Positions 19,901-30,325 of a stretch of 64,000 nt of DNA are shown here, in pieces. The notes under the pieces are model-generated. The model was given only the letters and a program-made list of their open reading frames with translations, was not told the DNA's origin and searched no databases. Numbering within the stretch: position 1 is the stretch's first letter; the number at the start of each line of letters is the position of its first letter. The DNA is taken from NCBI GenBank assembly GCA_014529385.2, contig CM043944.1:73396884-73460883 (forward strand). Direction: 5' to 3'. Origin of the DNA: Adiantum capillus-veneris (lineage: Eukaryota; Streptophyta; Polypodiopsida; Polypodiales; Pteridaceae). The position numbers and the translations under genes are program-made.

Positions 19901-21283
19901 ATCATGAACTGTACATCTGTCATCCACAAATTTGACTACAAGTCCAAGTCTAGCAAGTGCGGATACAGACAAGAGATTCTTCTTGATCCCAGGTACATAA
20001 AGTGCATCAACAAGTGTGAAGGAACTGCCATTAGCAGCAGTGAGCACAATCTTTCCAACTCCCTGAACTGGATAAGCGGCGTTGTTGGCACAAGTGACTG
20101 AATTCCCATGAGGGACAGACTCGAGAGAGGTAAACAATTCACGATGTGAGGTAATGTGCTTTGTAGCACCACTGTCGAAATACCACACATGTGAATCTGC
20201 AGCAACTGACAAGCATGCATCATGGACAGCAGGATTGTAAGTGCACTCTGCGCTAAAAGCCCATTCTGCATCAACATCAGCATCACAATCTCCTTTCACA
20301 GAAGACTCAACAATGGCTGCATTTGTAGTGGATCCAGCATTTGCAGTGGAACCACCCTCTTTCTTCTTAGCCTCTTTGGCCTTCAACTTAGGACACGACT
20401 TGATCAAGTGATCATTGGCTTTACAATAATGGCAACGCATCTTCTTTTTGCCCTTATCACCAGAATTGCCAGACGAAGTGCTGCCAGCAGAAGCATTAGG
20501 AACAGAATTTTTGCCACTCGCAGCAGAACCATAAGAAGTGGCTGCATTACTGTTACCACCCTTTCTTTGAGAGGCAATAAAAGCCTGTTCAACTGCACGC
20601 TGCCTAGTCCTGTTTTTTCTAGAAAGTGACTCTTGCAACAGCAATGTGCATAATGCATCAAACTTGACAACTTCAGGATTTCCTTGGGTCATCAGTCTCC
20701 AAGTACTAGCAAAAGTCTGGTAGGAATCTGGTAAGGCATCAAGAACAGTCTGCACAAGGGAACTATCCGAAATGACTTCACCTGCAGAAATGAGTTGCTC
20801 ATTGATATCCTTGACACTAGCAAGGAAAGTGTCCATATCATCTTCCTCATGCATAATCTTCGACTCTAGCTCTTTACGCAGCAAAGCAATTTTAGCCTCA
20901 TTGCGGCTTGCATAAAGACCTGTTAGAATATCCCAAGCCTGTTTTGCAGATTTTGCTGAACGGATGTGAGGAATAATGGTGCGCTTCACAGACAACGCAA
21001 TCAATGCATGAGCCTGTGCATCCTTAACATCCCAACGAGCTTGTTCTGCCGTAGGCAAAACAACTCTAACAGCTGCAATCCTTGCAGCAAGACCTGCAAC
21101 ATCCTCAACATCGCCTACATCTTCAGAACCAGGACGTACATCAATGCCCTGCACAATGTTCCAGACACCTTTTGACACAAGAACATGTTGCATCATATAA
21201 GCCCACATAGGGTAGTTGTCCCCATCCAACCTGTCCTCAGCAGCAAACATCTTGAACACATCTGTGTTGTTGTTGTCAGCCAT
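16997..21283 (-). CDS. F1 copia gag-pol polyprotein
   Basis: Self-contained polyprotein for retrotransposition, 1428 residues from the ATG at 21283. I prefer this ATG (MADNNNTDVF) to an upstream in-frame ATG at 21343 because it begins the gag fold shared with F2. Order is copia type: gag about 1-260; zinc knuckle CHYCKANDHLIKSC at 284; aspartic protease with DSGATKH at 370; integrase with GAG-pre zinc motif (LWHARFGHLNF, CEGCILGKM) about 505-550; catalytic D, D, E in HNDVCGP, SDRGGEYM and QQNGVAERK; reverse transcriptase about 950-1200 with YVDDLL near 1111; RNase H about 1310-1428 with SSCEAEYREV and YVPTQDNLADLFTKAL. No stop or frameshift is seen. Expression presumably starts in the 5' LTR. 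Copia proteins act in cytoplasmic particles, and integration is nuclear. Confidence 0.95.
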   Translation of the reverse strand: MADNNNTDVFKMFAAEDRLDGDNYPMWAYMMQHVLVSKGVWNIVQGIDVRPGSEDVGDVEDVAGLAARIAAVRVVLPTAEQARWDVKDAQAHALIALSVKRTIIPHIRSAKSAKQAWDILTGLYASRNEAKIALLRKELESKIMHEEDDMDTFLASVKDINEQLISAGEVISDSSLVQTVLDALPDSYQTFASTWRLMTQGNPEVVKFDALCTLLLQESLSRKNRTRQRAVEQAFIASQRKGGNSNAATSYGSAASGKNSVPNASAGSTSSGNSGDKGKKKMRCHYCKANDHLIKSCPKLKAKEAKKKEGGSTANAGSTTNAAIVESSVKGDCDADVDAEWAFSAECTYNPAVHDACLSVAADSHVWYFDSGATKHITSHRELFTSLESVPHGNSVTCANNAAYPVQGVGKIVLTAANGSSFTLVDALYVPGIKKNLLSVSALARLGLVVKFVDDRCTVHDLSFGDEIVASGLLCRGLYKLTLYDKCGQNFANAVADSRAISDAKLWHARFGHLNFASLLRLQKSDMVASLPPLEAPVKHVCEGCILGKMQRSKFPKDGSVRATCRLQLVHNDVCGPMQTPSLGNYLYFVTFIDDYSRHAWVFPLKAKSEVFMCFKQFLAMAENVSKCTMGTLRSDRGGEYMSHEFNAFLASRGIKHQCTMPYTPQQNGVAERKNRSLTEMARCMVKSQALPHSFWLEAIMCATYVLNRCPTKALQSITPYEAWHDRKPSIEHMRVFGCLVYALVPQVQRRKLDDKAVKCIFVGYSAESKGYRLYHPQTKRILVSRDVVFVEDSVQPLLSCTRDSNVSSQDIYDTLLPLFSGGNMNVSSNEANVQPMGVSENVLEQPITDADVHDVLDEERAENEQARGMPKWLVHTLRDSKLDAPLSSRTRSGSRHASYASDCYALAVSSLHDVEEPLSFDEAQNSENWIATMKSEYDALIENDTWTLCDLPPGKKAIGTKWVYKLKRKPDGEIDRHKARLVAKGYAQQKGIDYEETFAPTCRMTTVRFLCALAAHFGWDVHQSDIVTAFLNGDIFEEVYVTQPRGFVIKGQEDKVCKCKKALYGLKQSPRAWYEKADTHLVKRGFRNSPTESTLYVKREDDVFLIVVLYVDDLLITGPNERHIAEFKADLNATFKMKDLGLLHHYLGIQFKQCDGGIALCQKSYIETLLCKFGLEDCKPIATPMETGLKLSLHDAGDSADVTLYQTAVGCLIYVCNTRPDIQFAVSQVSRFMHSPGSKHWQAVKRIFRYLSGTLHLGLFYPKGGSLPPDLHAFSDSDWAGCFDTRVSTSGFCFMLGSSCISWLSKKQPTVATSSCEAEYREVFTATVECVWLRRLMADLGVGQDTANTIYTDSQSTFAVARNPVFHARTKHIEVHYHYVRERLSAGEISLAYVPTQDNLADLFTKALSREKLEAFRKALGLLPFVD

Positions 21284-21600
21284 GGTAAATGCTGCACCTG
21301 ATGTGAAAACTGCCCGAAAATAGGAGAAATGGAGCGGGAACAACTTGTGCTATATAGCACAAACCGTAGAAGACTATAAGGCACCTGTTATGCAAAAAAT
21401 GGCACTGACAGAAAATCTGCACAAAATGACGAAATAGCCTGTGCAGTACTGCCCGTAGTGGAAACGGAGGCCGAAATGAGCCCAAATCAAAATTCAAAAT
21501 TTCTCGACCTGCGAACGCTCGCCAAAGCTCACTGAAATCGGAGAAAGTGAGCAGGCGTGTGCTGGAGCAGCTGGCGACTAAGCCCGGGAGGACGTGACCT

Positions 21601-21612
21601 GCTCTGATACCA
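21601..21612 (-). promoter_or_regulatory. F1 primer-binding site
   Basis: GCTCTGATACCA here is the complement of TGGTATCAGAGC, the plant initiator methionine tRNA primer match, three bases from the LTR boundary. Confidence 0.9.
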
Positions 21613-21614
21613 AT

Positions 21615-21841
21615 TGTTGGAATTAGGGTTGCAGAGAAACACACACAGCTTGGAGAAGACGAAGGAAGCTCAAGGCACACAATAGAGAGTGTGTTACTTA
21701 GTGTGCAATGAAAAGATGAATAGCCCTAGAGTGATGGGCGTATATACAATGCACGGGGGAAAAAACCTCCTAAAGAGGGAAAAAATGCCCCGGCGGTCCT
21801 AGTGTGTTCACACACATCACTACCACATGTATATGGTAACA
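21615..21841 (-). repeat. F1 5' LTR
   Basis: 227 bases ending at TSD ACAAG. On the minus strand it holds a TATA-like TGTATATACG at 21748-21739, the likely core promoter of the element. Confidence 0.95.
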
Positions 21842-21846
21842 ACAAG

Positions 21847-22486
21847 TGGGAGCAAAAGTATCTTCATAATCAATGCCTTTTTGTTGTGCATAACCCTTTG
21901 CAACAAGTCGAGCCTTATGGCGATCGATCTCACCATCCGGCTTGCATTTCAACTTGTAAACCCACTTCGTACCAATAGCCTTTTTGCCAAGAGGCAAATC
22001 ACATAAAGTCCATGTGTCATTTTCTATAAGTGCATCATATTCTGATTGCATGGCAGCCATCCAATTTCCTGAATTCTGTGATTCATCAAAAGACAGAGGC
22101 TCCTCAACATCATGTAAGCTAGACCCAGCCAAAGCATAACAATCTGATGCATAAGATGCATGGTGAGAGCCTGAACGAGTACGGCTAGACAAAGGTGAAT
22201 CCAATTTACTGTCACGCAAAGTGTGCACCAGCCATTTTGGCATACCTCTAGCCTGCTCATTTTCAACCCTTTCCTCATTAAGTACATCATGTACATCTGC
22301 ATCAGTAATAGGCTGATCTATAACATTTTCAGAAACCCCCATAGGCTGTACATTTGCCTCATTGGAACTTACATTCGTATTTCCACCACTGAAAAGAGGC
22401 AACAAAGTGTCATAAATGTCATGTGAGCTTACATTACTGTCTCTAGTACATGACAGCAAGGGCTGAACAAAATCTTCCACAAACAC
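21847..22486 (-). pseudogene. F2 integrase C-terminal/reverse transcriptase N-terminal segment
   Basis: Collinear with F1 residues about 800-1000: a Ser/Asp-rich linker, then DTWTLCDLP.GKKAIGTKWVYKL and HKARLVAKGYAQQKGIDYE, the start of the copia reverse transcriptase. It is separated from the upstream integrase frame by an in-frame stop (TAA replacing a sense codon near 22512). It continues on the far side of F1 at 16694. Confidence 0.88.
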
Positions 22487-22510
22487 TACGTCCCGTGAAA
22501 CCAGAATACG

Positions 22511-23341
22511 TTATGTTTGCGGATGATACAACCTGTAACATTTGCTTTCAGCACTATAACTAACAAAAATACATTTGACAGCCTTATCATCCAATTTTCC
22601 GCGTTGTGTTTGTGGCACCAAAGCATATGCCAAACAGCCAAAAACACGCATGTGCTCAATAGAAGACTTTCTATCATTCCATGCTTCATATGGAGTAATA
22701 GACTGCAAAGCTTTTGTAGGACACCTGTTAAGTACACAAGTGGCACACATGATGGCCCCAAGCCGAAAAGAATGCGGCAAAGCTTGACTTTTGACCATAC
22801 ATCGTGCCATTTCAGTTAGTGACCTGTTTTTCCTCTCAGCAACACCATTTTGCTGAGGTGTATAAGGCACTGTACATTGGTGTTTTATCCCATGACTAGC
22901 GAGAAAGGCATTAAATTCATGAGACATATACTCCCCCCTTCGATCGGAACGGAGGGTGCCCATAGTACATTTCAAGACATTTTCAGCCATAGCCAGAAAT
23001 TGTTTGAAGCACATAAAAACTTCAGACTTCGCTTTAAGCGGAAATACCCATGCATGCTTGGAGTAATCATCAATGAAAGTCACGAAGTACAGGTAATTGC
23101 CCAAGGACGGAGTTAGCATGGGTCCACAAACATCACTATGCACAAGCTGCAACCTGCATGTGGCCCGAACTGAACCATCCTTTGGAAACTTAGAACGCTG
23201 CATCTTACCCAAAATACAGCCTTCACAAACATGTTTGACAGCTGCTTCAAGAGGCGGCAAAGAAGCAACCATATCAGATTTTTGCAAACGCAGCAAATGG
23301 CAAAATTCAGATGACCAAACGTGCATGCCAAAGTTTTGCAT
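22511..23341 (-). pseudogene. F2 integrase core segment
   Basis: Contains CEGCILGKMQRSKF, HSDVCGP, FVTFIDDYSKHAWVF, SDRRGEYMSHEF and PQQNGVAERKNRS, the copia integrase core with its D, D, E residues kept. SDRGGEY has become SDRRGEY. A frameshift near 23330 separates it from gag-protease and a stop closes it near 22511. Confidence 0.9.
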
Positions 23342-24848
23342 CTGAAATAGCCCTTGAATCTACAACATCATTTGCAAAAATTTGTCCACACTTGTCATAC
23401 AAAGTGAGCTTATACAGTTCACGGCACAAAAGGCCAGATGCAACAATTTCATCACCAAAACTGAGATCATGAACTGTACATCTATCATCCACAAATTTGA
23501 CTACAAGTCCAAGTCTAGCAAGTGCGGATACAGACAAGAGATTCTTCTTGATCCGAGGTACATAAAGTGCACCAACAAGTGTGAAGGAACTGCCATTAGC
23601 AGCAGTAAGCACAATCTTTCCAACTCTATGAACTAGATAAGAGGCATTGTTGGCATAAGTGACTGAATTCCCATGAGGGACAGACTCGAGAGAGGTAAAC
23701 AATTCACGATGTGAGGTAATGTGCTTTGTAGCACCACTGTCAAAATACCACACATGTGAATCTGCAGCAACTGACAAGCATGCATCATGGACAACAGGAT
23801 TGTAAGTGCACTCTGCGCTAAAAGCCCATTCTACATCAACATCAACATTACAGTCTCTTTTCACAGAAAACTCAACAATGGCTGCATTTGTAGTGGAACC
23901 AGCATTTGCAGTGGAACCACCCTCTTTCTTCTTAGCCTCTTTGGCCTTCAACTTAGGACACGACTTGATCAAGTGATCATTAGCTTTACAATAATGGCAA
24001 CGCATCTTCTCTTTTTCCTTGTCACCAGAATTGCCCGACGAAGTGTTGTCAACAGAAGCATTAGGAACATAAGTTTTGCCACTCGCAGCGGAACCATAAG
24101 AAGTGGCTGCATTGCTGTTACCACCCTTTCTTTGAGAAGCAATAAAAGCCTGTTCAACTGCACGCTGTCTAGTCCTGTTTTTTCTGGAAAGTGACTCTTG
24201 CAACAACAATATGCATAATGTATCAAACTTGACAACTTCTGGATTTCCTTGGGTCATAAGTCTCCAAGTACTAGCAAAAGTTTGGTAAGAATCTGGTAAG
24301 GCATCATGAACAGTCTGCACAAGGGAACTGTCTGAAATGACTTCTCCTGCAGAAATAAGTTTCTCATTGATATCTTTGACACTAGCAAGGAAAGTGTCCA
24401 TATCATCTTCCTCATGCATAATCTTCGACTCCAGCTCTTTACGTAGCAAAGCAATTTTAGCCTCATTGCGACTTGCATAAAGACCATTCAAAATATCCCA
24501 AGACTGTTTTGCAGATTTTGTTGAACGGATGTGAGGAACAATGGTGCACTTCACAGACAACGCAATCAATGCATGAGCCTGCGCATCCTTTATATCCCAA
24601 CGAGCTTGTTCTGCCCGAGGCAAAACAACTCTAACAGCAGCAATCCTTGCAGCAAGACCTACAACATCCTCAACATCGCCTACATCCTCAGAACTAGGAC
24701 GTACATCAATGCCCTGCACAATATTCCAGACGCCCTTTGACACAAGAACATGTTGCATCATATAAGCCCACATAGGGTAATTGTCTCCATCCAACCTGTC
24801 CTCAACAGCAAACATCTTGAACACATCTGTGTTGTTGTTGTCAGCCAT
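23307..24848 (-). pseudogene. F2 gag-protease segment
   Basis: Starts MADNNNTDVFKMFAVEDRL at 24848 and runs through gag, the knuckle CHYCKANDHLIKSC and protease DSGATKHITS, before losing register in the GAG-pre region (LWHARLVI). Residues are otherwise close to F1. The frame is open but cannot make a full polyprotein. Confidence 0.9.
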
Positions 24849-25161
24849 GGTGAATGCTGCACCTGATGTGAAAACTGCCCGAAAATAGGAGAAACGGAGC
24901 GGGAACAACACGTGCTATATAGCACAAACCATAGAAGACTCTGAGGCACCTGTTATGCAGAAAACGGAACTGACAAAAATTCTGCACAAAATGACGAAAT
25001 TGCCTGTGTAGACCTACCTGTAGTGGAAACGAAGGCCGAAATGAGCCCGAATCAGAAATATTTGTCGACCTGTGAATGCTCGCCAAAGCTCACTGAAATC
25101 GGAGAAAGTGATCAGGCGTGTACTGGAGCAGCTGGCAACTAAGCCCGGGAGGATGCAACCT

Positions 25162-25402
25162 GCTCTGATACCAATTGTTGGAAGTAGGGTTGAAGAGAAA
25201 CGCACACGGCTTGGAGAAGACGAAGGAAGCTCAAGGCACACAATAGAGAGTGTATTACTTAGTGTGCAATGGAAAGATAGATAGCGCTAGAGTGATGGGC
25301 GTATATACAATGCTCGGGGGGAAAAACCTCCTAAAGAGGGAAAAAATGCCCCGGCGGTCCTAGTGTGTTCACACACATCACTACCACATGTATATGGTAA
25401 CA
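25162..25402 (-). repeat. F2 5' LTR and primer site
   Basis: LTR 25176-25402 (TGTTGGAAGTAGGG to TATGGTAACA) with the primer-site complement GCTCTGATACCA at 25162-25173. The right flank is a decayed gypsy element. Confidence 0.9.
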
Positions 25403-26047
25403 ATGACACTATCCATAAGCATGATGAAAGTTGCGGGCAAATTGGTTAACCCAAAGGATATAACCAGAAACTCGCAATGTCCAAACCTTGTTCGAAACGG
25501 AATTTTGGGTATATCATCAAGTCGAATGCGTACTTGGTGATACCGACGGTCGATCTTAGTAAAATTACGAGCTTGGGTGATCTTGTTAAACAACTCATCC
25601 ATTTGTGGTGATGGGTACTTGTTCTTTTTAGTTACTGCATTCAAACCATGGTAGTCTACGCACATGCGTATGCTACCGTCCTTTTTCTTCACCAATAGGA
25701 TGGAAGAAGCTCATGGTAAAGAACTAGGTTGAATAAACCTCTATTGAGGTAGTCAGCAATCTGACGTTTCACCTCATCAGCTTCAGAATGGCTCATTCTG
25801 TAGGGTGGTTTACTAACTGATTTACTACCTACAACCACGTCAGCAATGTTGCATAGATCGTTTTGAGTGATAAATCATTGGGGAATACATCTTGATATTC
25901 CATTAATAAATTTTCTAACTGAGTAGCAACCTTTGCTTGTTGAGGAGAGAGAGTAGTAGCCATTACAGGGAGAAAAGAGAGAGAAGCATGCGGCGTTGAT
26001 GATTTTTTGTTGGAAACAGAATGACAATTTGAAAGAAAATGGCACAA
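25403..26047 (-). pseudogene. Gypsy G reverse transcriptase N-terminal part
   Basis: Pieces in several frames: LLMEYQDVFPNDL (26047-25829), YRMSHSEADEVKRQIADYL, then KKKDGSIRMCVDYHGLNAVT, NKYPSP.MDEL, ITQARNFTKIDRRYHQVRI and FGLTNLPATF (25695-25409). These are the first conserved blocks of gypsy reverse transcriptase. The catalytic xxDD block and everything beyond are missing because of the F2 junction at 25402. NFTKIDRRYHQ shows decay of the usual DLRSGYHQ. Confidence 0.88.
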
Positions 26048-26199
26048 AGAGTAACATAAGAAATTTTCTTCTATTTCATTATCATAAGTGAAGCTTCATG
26101 AGCTCTGTTGTACATATGAGTGGTGAGAAAGACACATCCTTATCTCCTAACATCAACAAATGCACCATGGGGTTCAAACATTAGATTGTTGTGCTCGTA

Positions 26200-26510
26200 G
26201 CTACGTTTAAGTGATGGTCATAGGCTACGCAACCATTCTCAACCAAGTATCACATCTGCCGGCTCCATATTCATGACCTGGAAATCCAAGGATGTGCTAT
26301 ATCCTTGAATTTCCAATGGTACATCTCTCGCTTCAGTGTCCCACACCTCGGTGTCATTGCCGTTCATCATCACTACCTTGTAATGGTGAGAACTCCGAGT
26401 CTAGGGGAGATTGAGTCGTTTCACTAACTCGTAGTTAATGAAATTGTATGAAGCACCGTTGTCTACCAAGATACGCAACCTGTGGCCTTGAATAGATCTG
26501 TGCATACACA
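26200..26510 (-). pseudogene. Gypsy G retropepsin-like protease
   Basis: The minus-strand frame gives RILVDNGASYNFINYELVKR, then a stop, then NGNDTEVWDTEARDVPLEI and VMNMEPADVILG. This is the plant gypsy aspartic protease pattern with the active-site D(S/T)G changed to DNG. No functional product is expected. Confidence 0.75.
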
Positions 26511-26641
26511 TTAGCTCATGTGGACCGCTGCCGCATGAAAGTTGTTATACATCATTCATGCACCATTTCAGTGTGTGTTGCTTCCACATTAGAGAAATGG
26601 GAGGAAGACTCAAGAAGCAACAACTACACCATGTGCATTGC

Positions 26642-27037
26642 TCACTCTTTGCCTTGGGCATCAAATTTCTCCTTGGGAAAATCCTTTTTGCCATGGCCGC
26701 TTCCTAAACATTTAAAAACATAATTTTCTTTTTTGTCCTTCTCAAACTCTTTTATAGACAGAGGCCCTCTAGACCCCTTGGGTTTCTTGGACACTTGTGA
26801 ATCGACTACTATAAATTTTCTTTTATTGTGCCCATGTTGTGTACGTGTATTACCATGTGTAGCGTCAGACACGTGAGTACTATGCTGTGTTTTATCATCA
26901 GGATTGTCGTAGATGTGAGCTTGCACTATGGCCTCCTCAAGTGTCTTGGGATCCCGAGTCTTGACATGCTTCTTAAGCTCTAGTGTTAGATCATGGATAA
27001 ACCCACACACTTTGTTAAACATATCTAACAACACCAT
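26642..27037 (-). pseudogene. Gypsy G gag C-terminal with degenerate zinc knuckle
   Basis: The frame contains DPKTLEEAIVQAHIYD and, near the end, YVFKCLGSGHGKKDFPKEKF. This matches a CCHC knuckle in spacing, but two cysteines (first and last) are lost. It ends in the shared repeat at 27028-27200. Confidence 0.75.
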
Positions 27038-27200
27038 ATTAGAGATTTTGAGACTTTAGAGACAATTTGGAAGTAGCCAATGTTTTGAAGACTTGGCCAC
27101 ATGGAAAAATCTCAAGCTGTTTTTTAAGGCCAAAGCCTTCCACAAGGTAATAATTGAAAAGCTCTTTCAATCCATGCTCTCAAAACTTTCGCTAAGATTT
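27028..27200. repeat. Dispersed repeat, copy 1
   Basis: ACACCATATTAGAGA(G)TTTGAGA, TTAGAGCCAATTT-type words and CCATGCTCTCAAAAC occur here and again, same orientation, at about 30865-31030. Confidence 0.65.
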
Positions 27201-27339
27201 GGCCATGTGGTCAAATCTTAAGCTTTTTTTGAAAATGGGAATTGAAAAATTCCCAAATTCGTTGATATGGTGTATAACCCCTCCAGCTTGAGAATGATGT
27301 CTCGGTAAAGCGAGATATATTTCAACAATGTTTATGTTG

Positions 27340-27970
27340 TCACATGGAACACTTATCCCAAGCTGATAAATTTCTATCCGCTTCATTCGTGGGCAAAAAA
27401 TACAGCCTCAAAGGATGTCCAAGTCTGTGGTACGATGTCCTTCTCCTTGATAGACATCCACCATTTATAGACCTTGTCTTCTAATGTTAGACTTGTCTGC
27501 AGTGTCCTGACTGCATCCGGAGTACGTCACAGATCGTGAATCCCATACTACTTGCTGAGAAAGATATTCAATGCATCTTTATTGCGTTCTCTTTCCTCCC
27601 CCTTAAAAGTTGATGGCTTTGTGCAGAGAATTTGGAGGGAGACCCTGTCCCTGATTGGACCCTTGCTCTTGCATATGTGTATCAGTAGAGCCCTTGGGTT
27701 GAAGTTGCATATATTAAACTATGAAGTTGGATAATTTAGTAACATTATATTCAAAGATGATTTTTTTTCTCCATCACAGACATGCGTAACAGACATGCGT
27801 TTTTGAAATGCTTGAAACTCCTGAACATCAAGCAATTCATAACTATCATTCCTTCCCGTAGCCGTGCGGGTACCCTTCGTGAGAGTATCCGATCGTGGAC
27901 CATCATTGGGAGGGTTGGGTGCATGATGCTCAAAATCAAACGTGTGAGTCATGTTGATGTCTGACTCCAT
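27340..27970 (-). pseudogene. Gypsy G gag N-terminal/capsid fragments
   Basis: One frame from 27970 begins MESDINMTHTFDFEHHAPNP and includes a Gln/Phe-rich segment. Another around 27350-27560 gives KVYKWWMSIKEKDIVPQTW, the W-rich core of a retrotransposon gag capsid. Frames are broken between them. Confidence 0.65.
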
Positions 27971-28429
27971 GGAGACTATGTGTTGTGCTAGTAAGAAAAA
28001 GAAGAATACCTTGGCTCAAAGATGCCCGATGAAAGCCGATCGTATCTGCTGAAATCTGTAGTTGCTCATAATTAGCCTTGCTAATTACTTCATCGATTCT
28101 TACACGTTTGTTGAAAAATATCGTGTCGATTTCGAGAGTTTAAAATTGAGAAATTGTGCAAGACTGTTGCCAACGAACTTTCCTTCGAAATTGTTGCCGA
28201 TCAAGTGGATGCTACCGCTTAAATTTTTGTTGGAAGCCTTCCCACCGTGCAATGCTCACCCATAATTGTTTGCTATGGCAAGGTTCGCTTACTTAAATCG
28301 TCTTGGAGAATTTATGTGAATTTCTAAAATGTACATAAATTCATCAACTTGGAAGAACTTCTTCTATTCCTTAGTCTGCTCACCCCGATAACGGTTGCTT
28401 GCCTTGGTCACGAGGAGAGAGGTTGAAGA

Positions 28430-28550
28430 GGGGGTTGGCCCATGGGCACCGCCCCTTGGTTTAATTAATTTTCCGTAAGGCTTGAAGCCTTTGGGCGTTG
28501 GGTGTGAAAAGAGCTCCAAGAGCGATGGCGGTCGTCGTCTGCAGCGTGCG

Positions 28551-28605
<55 letters not shown>

Positions 28606-28942
28606 GTGGATGTTACTGGGCTTCGTACCTTTAGCAAGAAACGCTCAGTAGTCCCTTGCGCTCCAAACGAGCCCGGCCTTGATCGGTTCTACGCAAGTCG
28701 ATCTCACGTGCCTCCCTTCGCCAAGGGTGGCTGCACACGGTTTTCTTTTTGCTTCATCTCCACGACTCCCTAGTGCATATGTATTGTATGCTCATGCAGT
28801 GAAAGACCCCTGGGAACTGCTACAGAGAACCCTCCTCCCTACTGCCCTTTATATATCCCTTGGCCTTCTAGGGTTCCTTGTCCAACTTATCAGTCGGCCC
28901 TTGGTCCAAGTCCTTGACCGCCCAGGGTTGCCCTTGGCATGA
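28430..28942 (-). mobile_element. LTR-like promoter region, minus strand
   Basis: Reading the minus strand from 28942 gives TGTCATGCCAAGGGCAACCC, then TTGGACAAGGAACCCTAGAAG and a TATA-like GGATATATAAAGGGCAG near 28855, followed by a leader and a CT tract (28603-28553). This is how plant LTRs look, and it lies upstream of gypsy G on the same strand. No second copy or primer site was found, so it is tentative. Confidence 0.4.
28553..28603. repeat. (GA)n microsatellite
   Basis: 51-base GA repeat. Confidence 0.95.
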
Positions 28943-30325
28943 CAGTATGTTCTCCAGGGAATTATAAATGTAGAGAACGATGCTAACTCCACGTCATACG
29001 TATAATATGTTCTTTTTTTGATGGACACAAACATCGCAATACACGAAACGAATCTCTTTCTATCTTTAATTATTATAATGGGCAAATTTTCACCTCCATA
29101 CGTCTTTTAATGCAAAATCTCATTTGTGATACGAGGTCATAGAGTTTTTGCGAAAGCTTCGAGGAGAGATGGTATGGAGCCATCACCACAAGCTATGCCA
29201 TGAGGTAAAATCCACACCACTATCATATCTTTACTTCTTACCATCTGCATAGTGAAGCAATAAAGGCAAACTAGTTACGGATTAATTAGGGTCTCCTACT
29301 TATAAATTATACAGCTTTGCTTTGAAAATATTGTCCCCTCAAGGGACATGTTGTGCTTGAGGTTCATTGTACATTCTTTGCTCAATAAATATAACATCTC
29401 CACTCACAATTGTGCTTTTGTAGCGTCCATACTCCAATGTTTGTACTTTTGCATATCGAATATTAGCATTACTTGATGTACCTATCTTTGTGTGAGTTCT
29501 CACTGAGAAAGAGTGTGTTGATACTAAGGTGGTGAGTTGCTCATCGTTGATATATAGCCAAGGAAACAATTTCATTTTGCAAAATCACGTAGATTTATAG
29601 TTTGATACACAGATTGAGCCTTTTTTGTCGTACACTAGATTGGAAGCAAATCCCATTTTGACATGATAAAATACGTGTTCAAATCGGCTTGTTTTCCTTA
29701 TAGTCCCTAGACCTAACTCCAACATTTGTGGGCCTCACTCTTACCCTAAGTTCTGGGTCATGTTTATTGTGCATTATTTTAGTGACTATACTTCTATAAA
29801 TAAGTTACACTTTTTAAGTGCTTGACGGTGGTTGAAGCTTATTTGGAAGATTTCTCACTTTTCTATCTGCAATGGGAGATTGGTCTTTTATCGTAGAAAT
29901 GTTTAGAGTGACGCTTCTTGGCCATCCATACCAAGTGATGGCAATCGTGCTTAACTTTTTTAAAGGCTTGCATGCATGTTGTATGGCATCACGTGAGTGC
30001 ACAATAGAGGGGTTTTGGTAGGAAAAGGAGGATTCCGTATATAGGTGTCAAAAAGGCAAATTAGTGCATGCAAGTGACATCTCCTTAGCACTACTAGTAG
30101 TGAGTCCCCCGGATTGCCAAGCCTGCCTGAGAAGAGTCTTACTGATTCTTAAGCATGTTTTGCACCTTTCAATGGTGTCACAAGACCTATTTAAAAGAAT
30201 TTGTGTTGTCCTATATAAGGGGAGTTGTTTGGGTGGAGCTTCAATGTGCTTTTCCATCTTTATTGACGATATGACGCAATAATTAGCTTTGAAGAACGCA
30301 AAGCACTCAATTTTTGACAAGCAAA
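28943..30325. other. AT-rich region, no gene supported
   Basis: A 78-residue minus-strand frame (29575-29339) ends SGDVIFIEQRMYNEPQ, faintly like the end of a copia integrase region (RDVIFIE), but nothing else supports it. Confidence 0.35.

Larger units (their letters stand above)
16695..21841 (-). mobile_element. Ty1-copia element F1, apparently intact and young
   Basis: 5147-bp element with TSD ACAAG on both sides (16690-16694 and 21842-21846). LTRs are 16695-16921 and 21615-21841, 227 bases each, and I see a single difference between them (TGTTT versus TGTTG at base 5). The primer-site complement GCTCTGATACCA is at 21601-21612 and the purine-tract complement AATCCCCCCTGGAG at 16922-16935. 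One uninterrupted 1428-residue gag-pol frame lies inside. Near-identical LTRs and an open frame indicate a recent insertion of a possibly active family. Confidence 0.95.
15112..25402 (-). mobile_element. Ty1-copia element F2, broken, split by F1
   Basis: Outer copy of the copia nest, transcribed right to left. 5' LTR 25176-25402; primer-site complement GCTCTGATACCA at 25162-25173; gag to integrase on 24848-21842; then F1 (16695-21841); then the remainder of reverse transcriptase and RNase H on 16694-15414; purine tract; 3' LTR about 15112-15338. The interruption is exact: ACAAG at 16690-16694 and 21842-21846 is the F1 target-site duplication. The two LTRs differ at about 14 places by eye, so F2 is much older than F1. 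Flanks of F2 do not share a TSD, and the left LTR lacks its terminal TGTTG. Confidence 0.88.
25403..28000 (-). mobile_element. Decayed Ty3-gypsy element G
   Basis: Fragments on the minus strand in order gag (27970 to about 26642), protease (about 26500-26200), reverse transcriptase start (26047-25403). The distal part is cut off where the F2 LTR begins. Multiple stops and frameshifts are present. No LTR pair was identified; a possible LTR lies further right at about 28430-28942. Confidence 0.75.

Noticed and set aside
17147-20629. Plus-strand and alternate-frame ORFs across F1
   Set aside because: Antisense or out-of-frame shadows of the copia polyprotein.
29339-29575. 78-residue frame possibly from a copia integrase
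   Set aside because: Only DVIFIE is suggestive; too short to support a feature.
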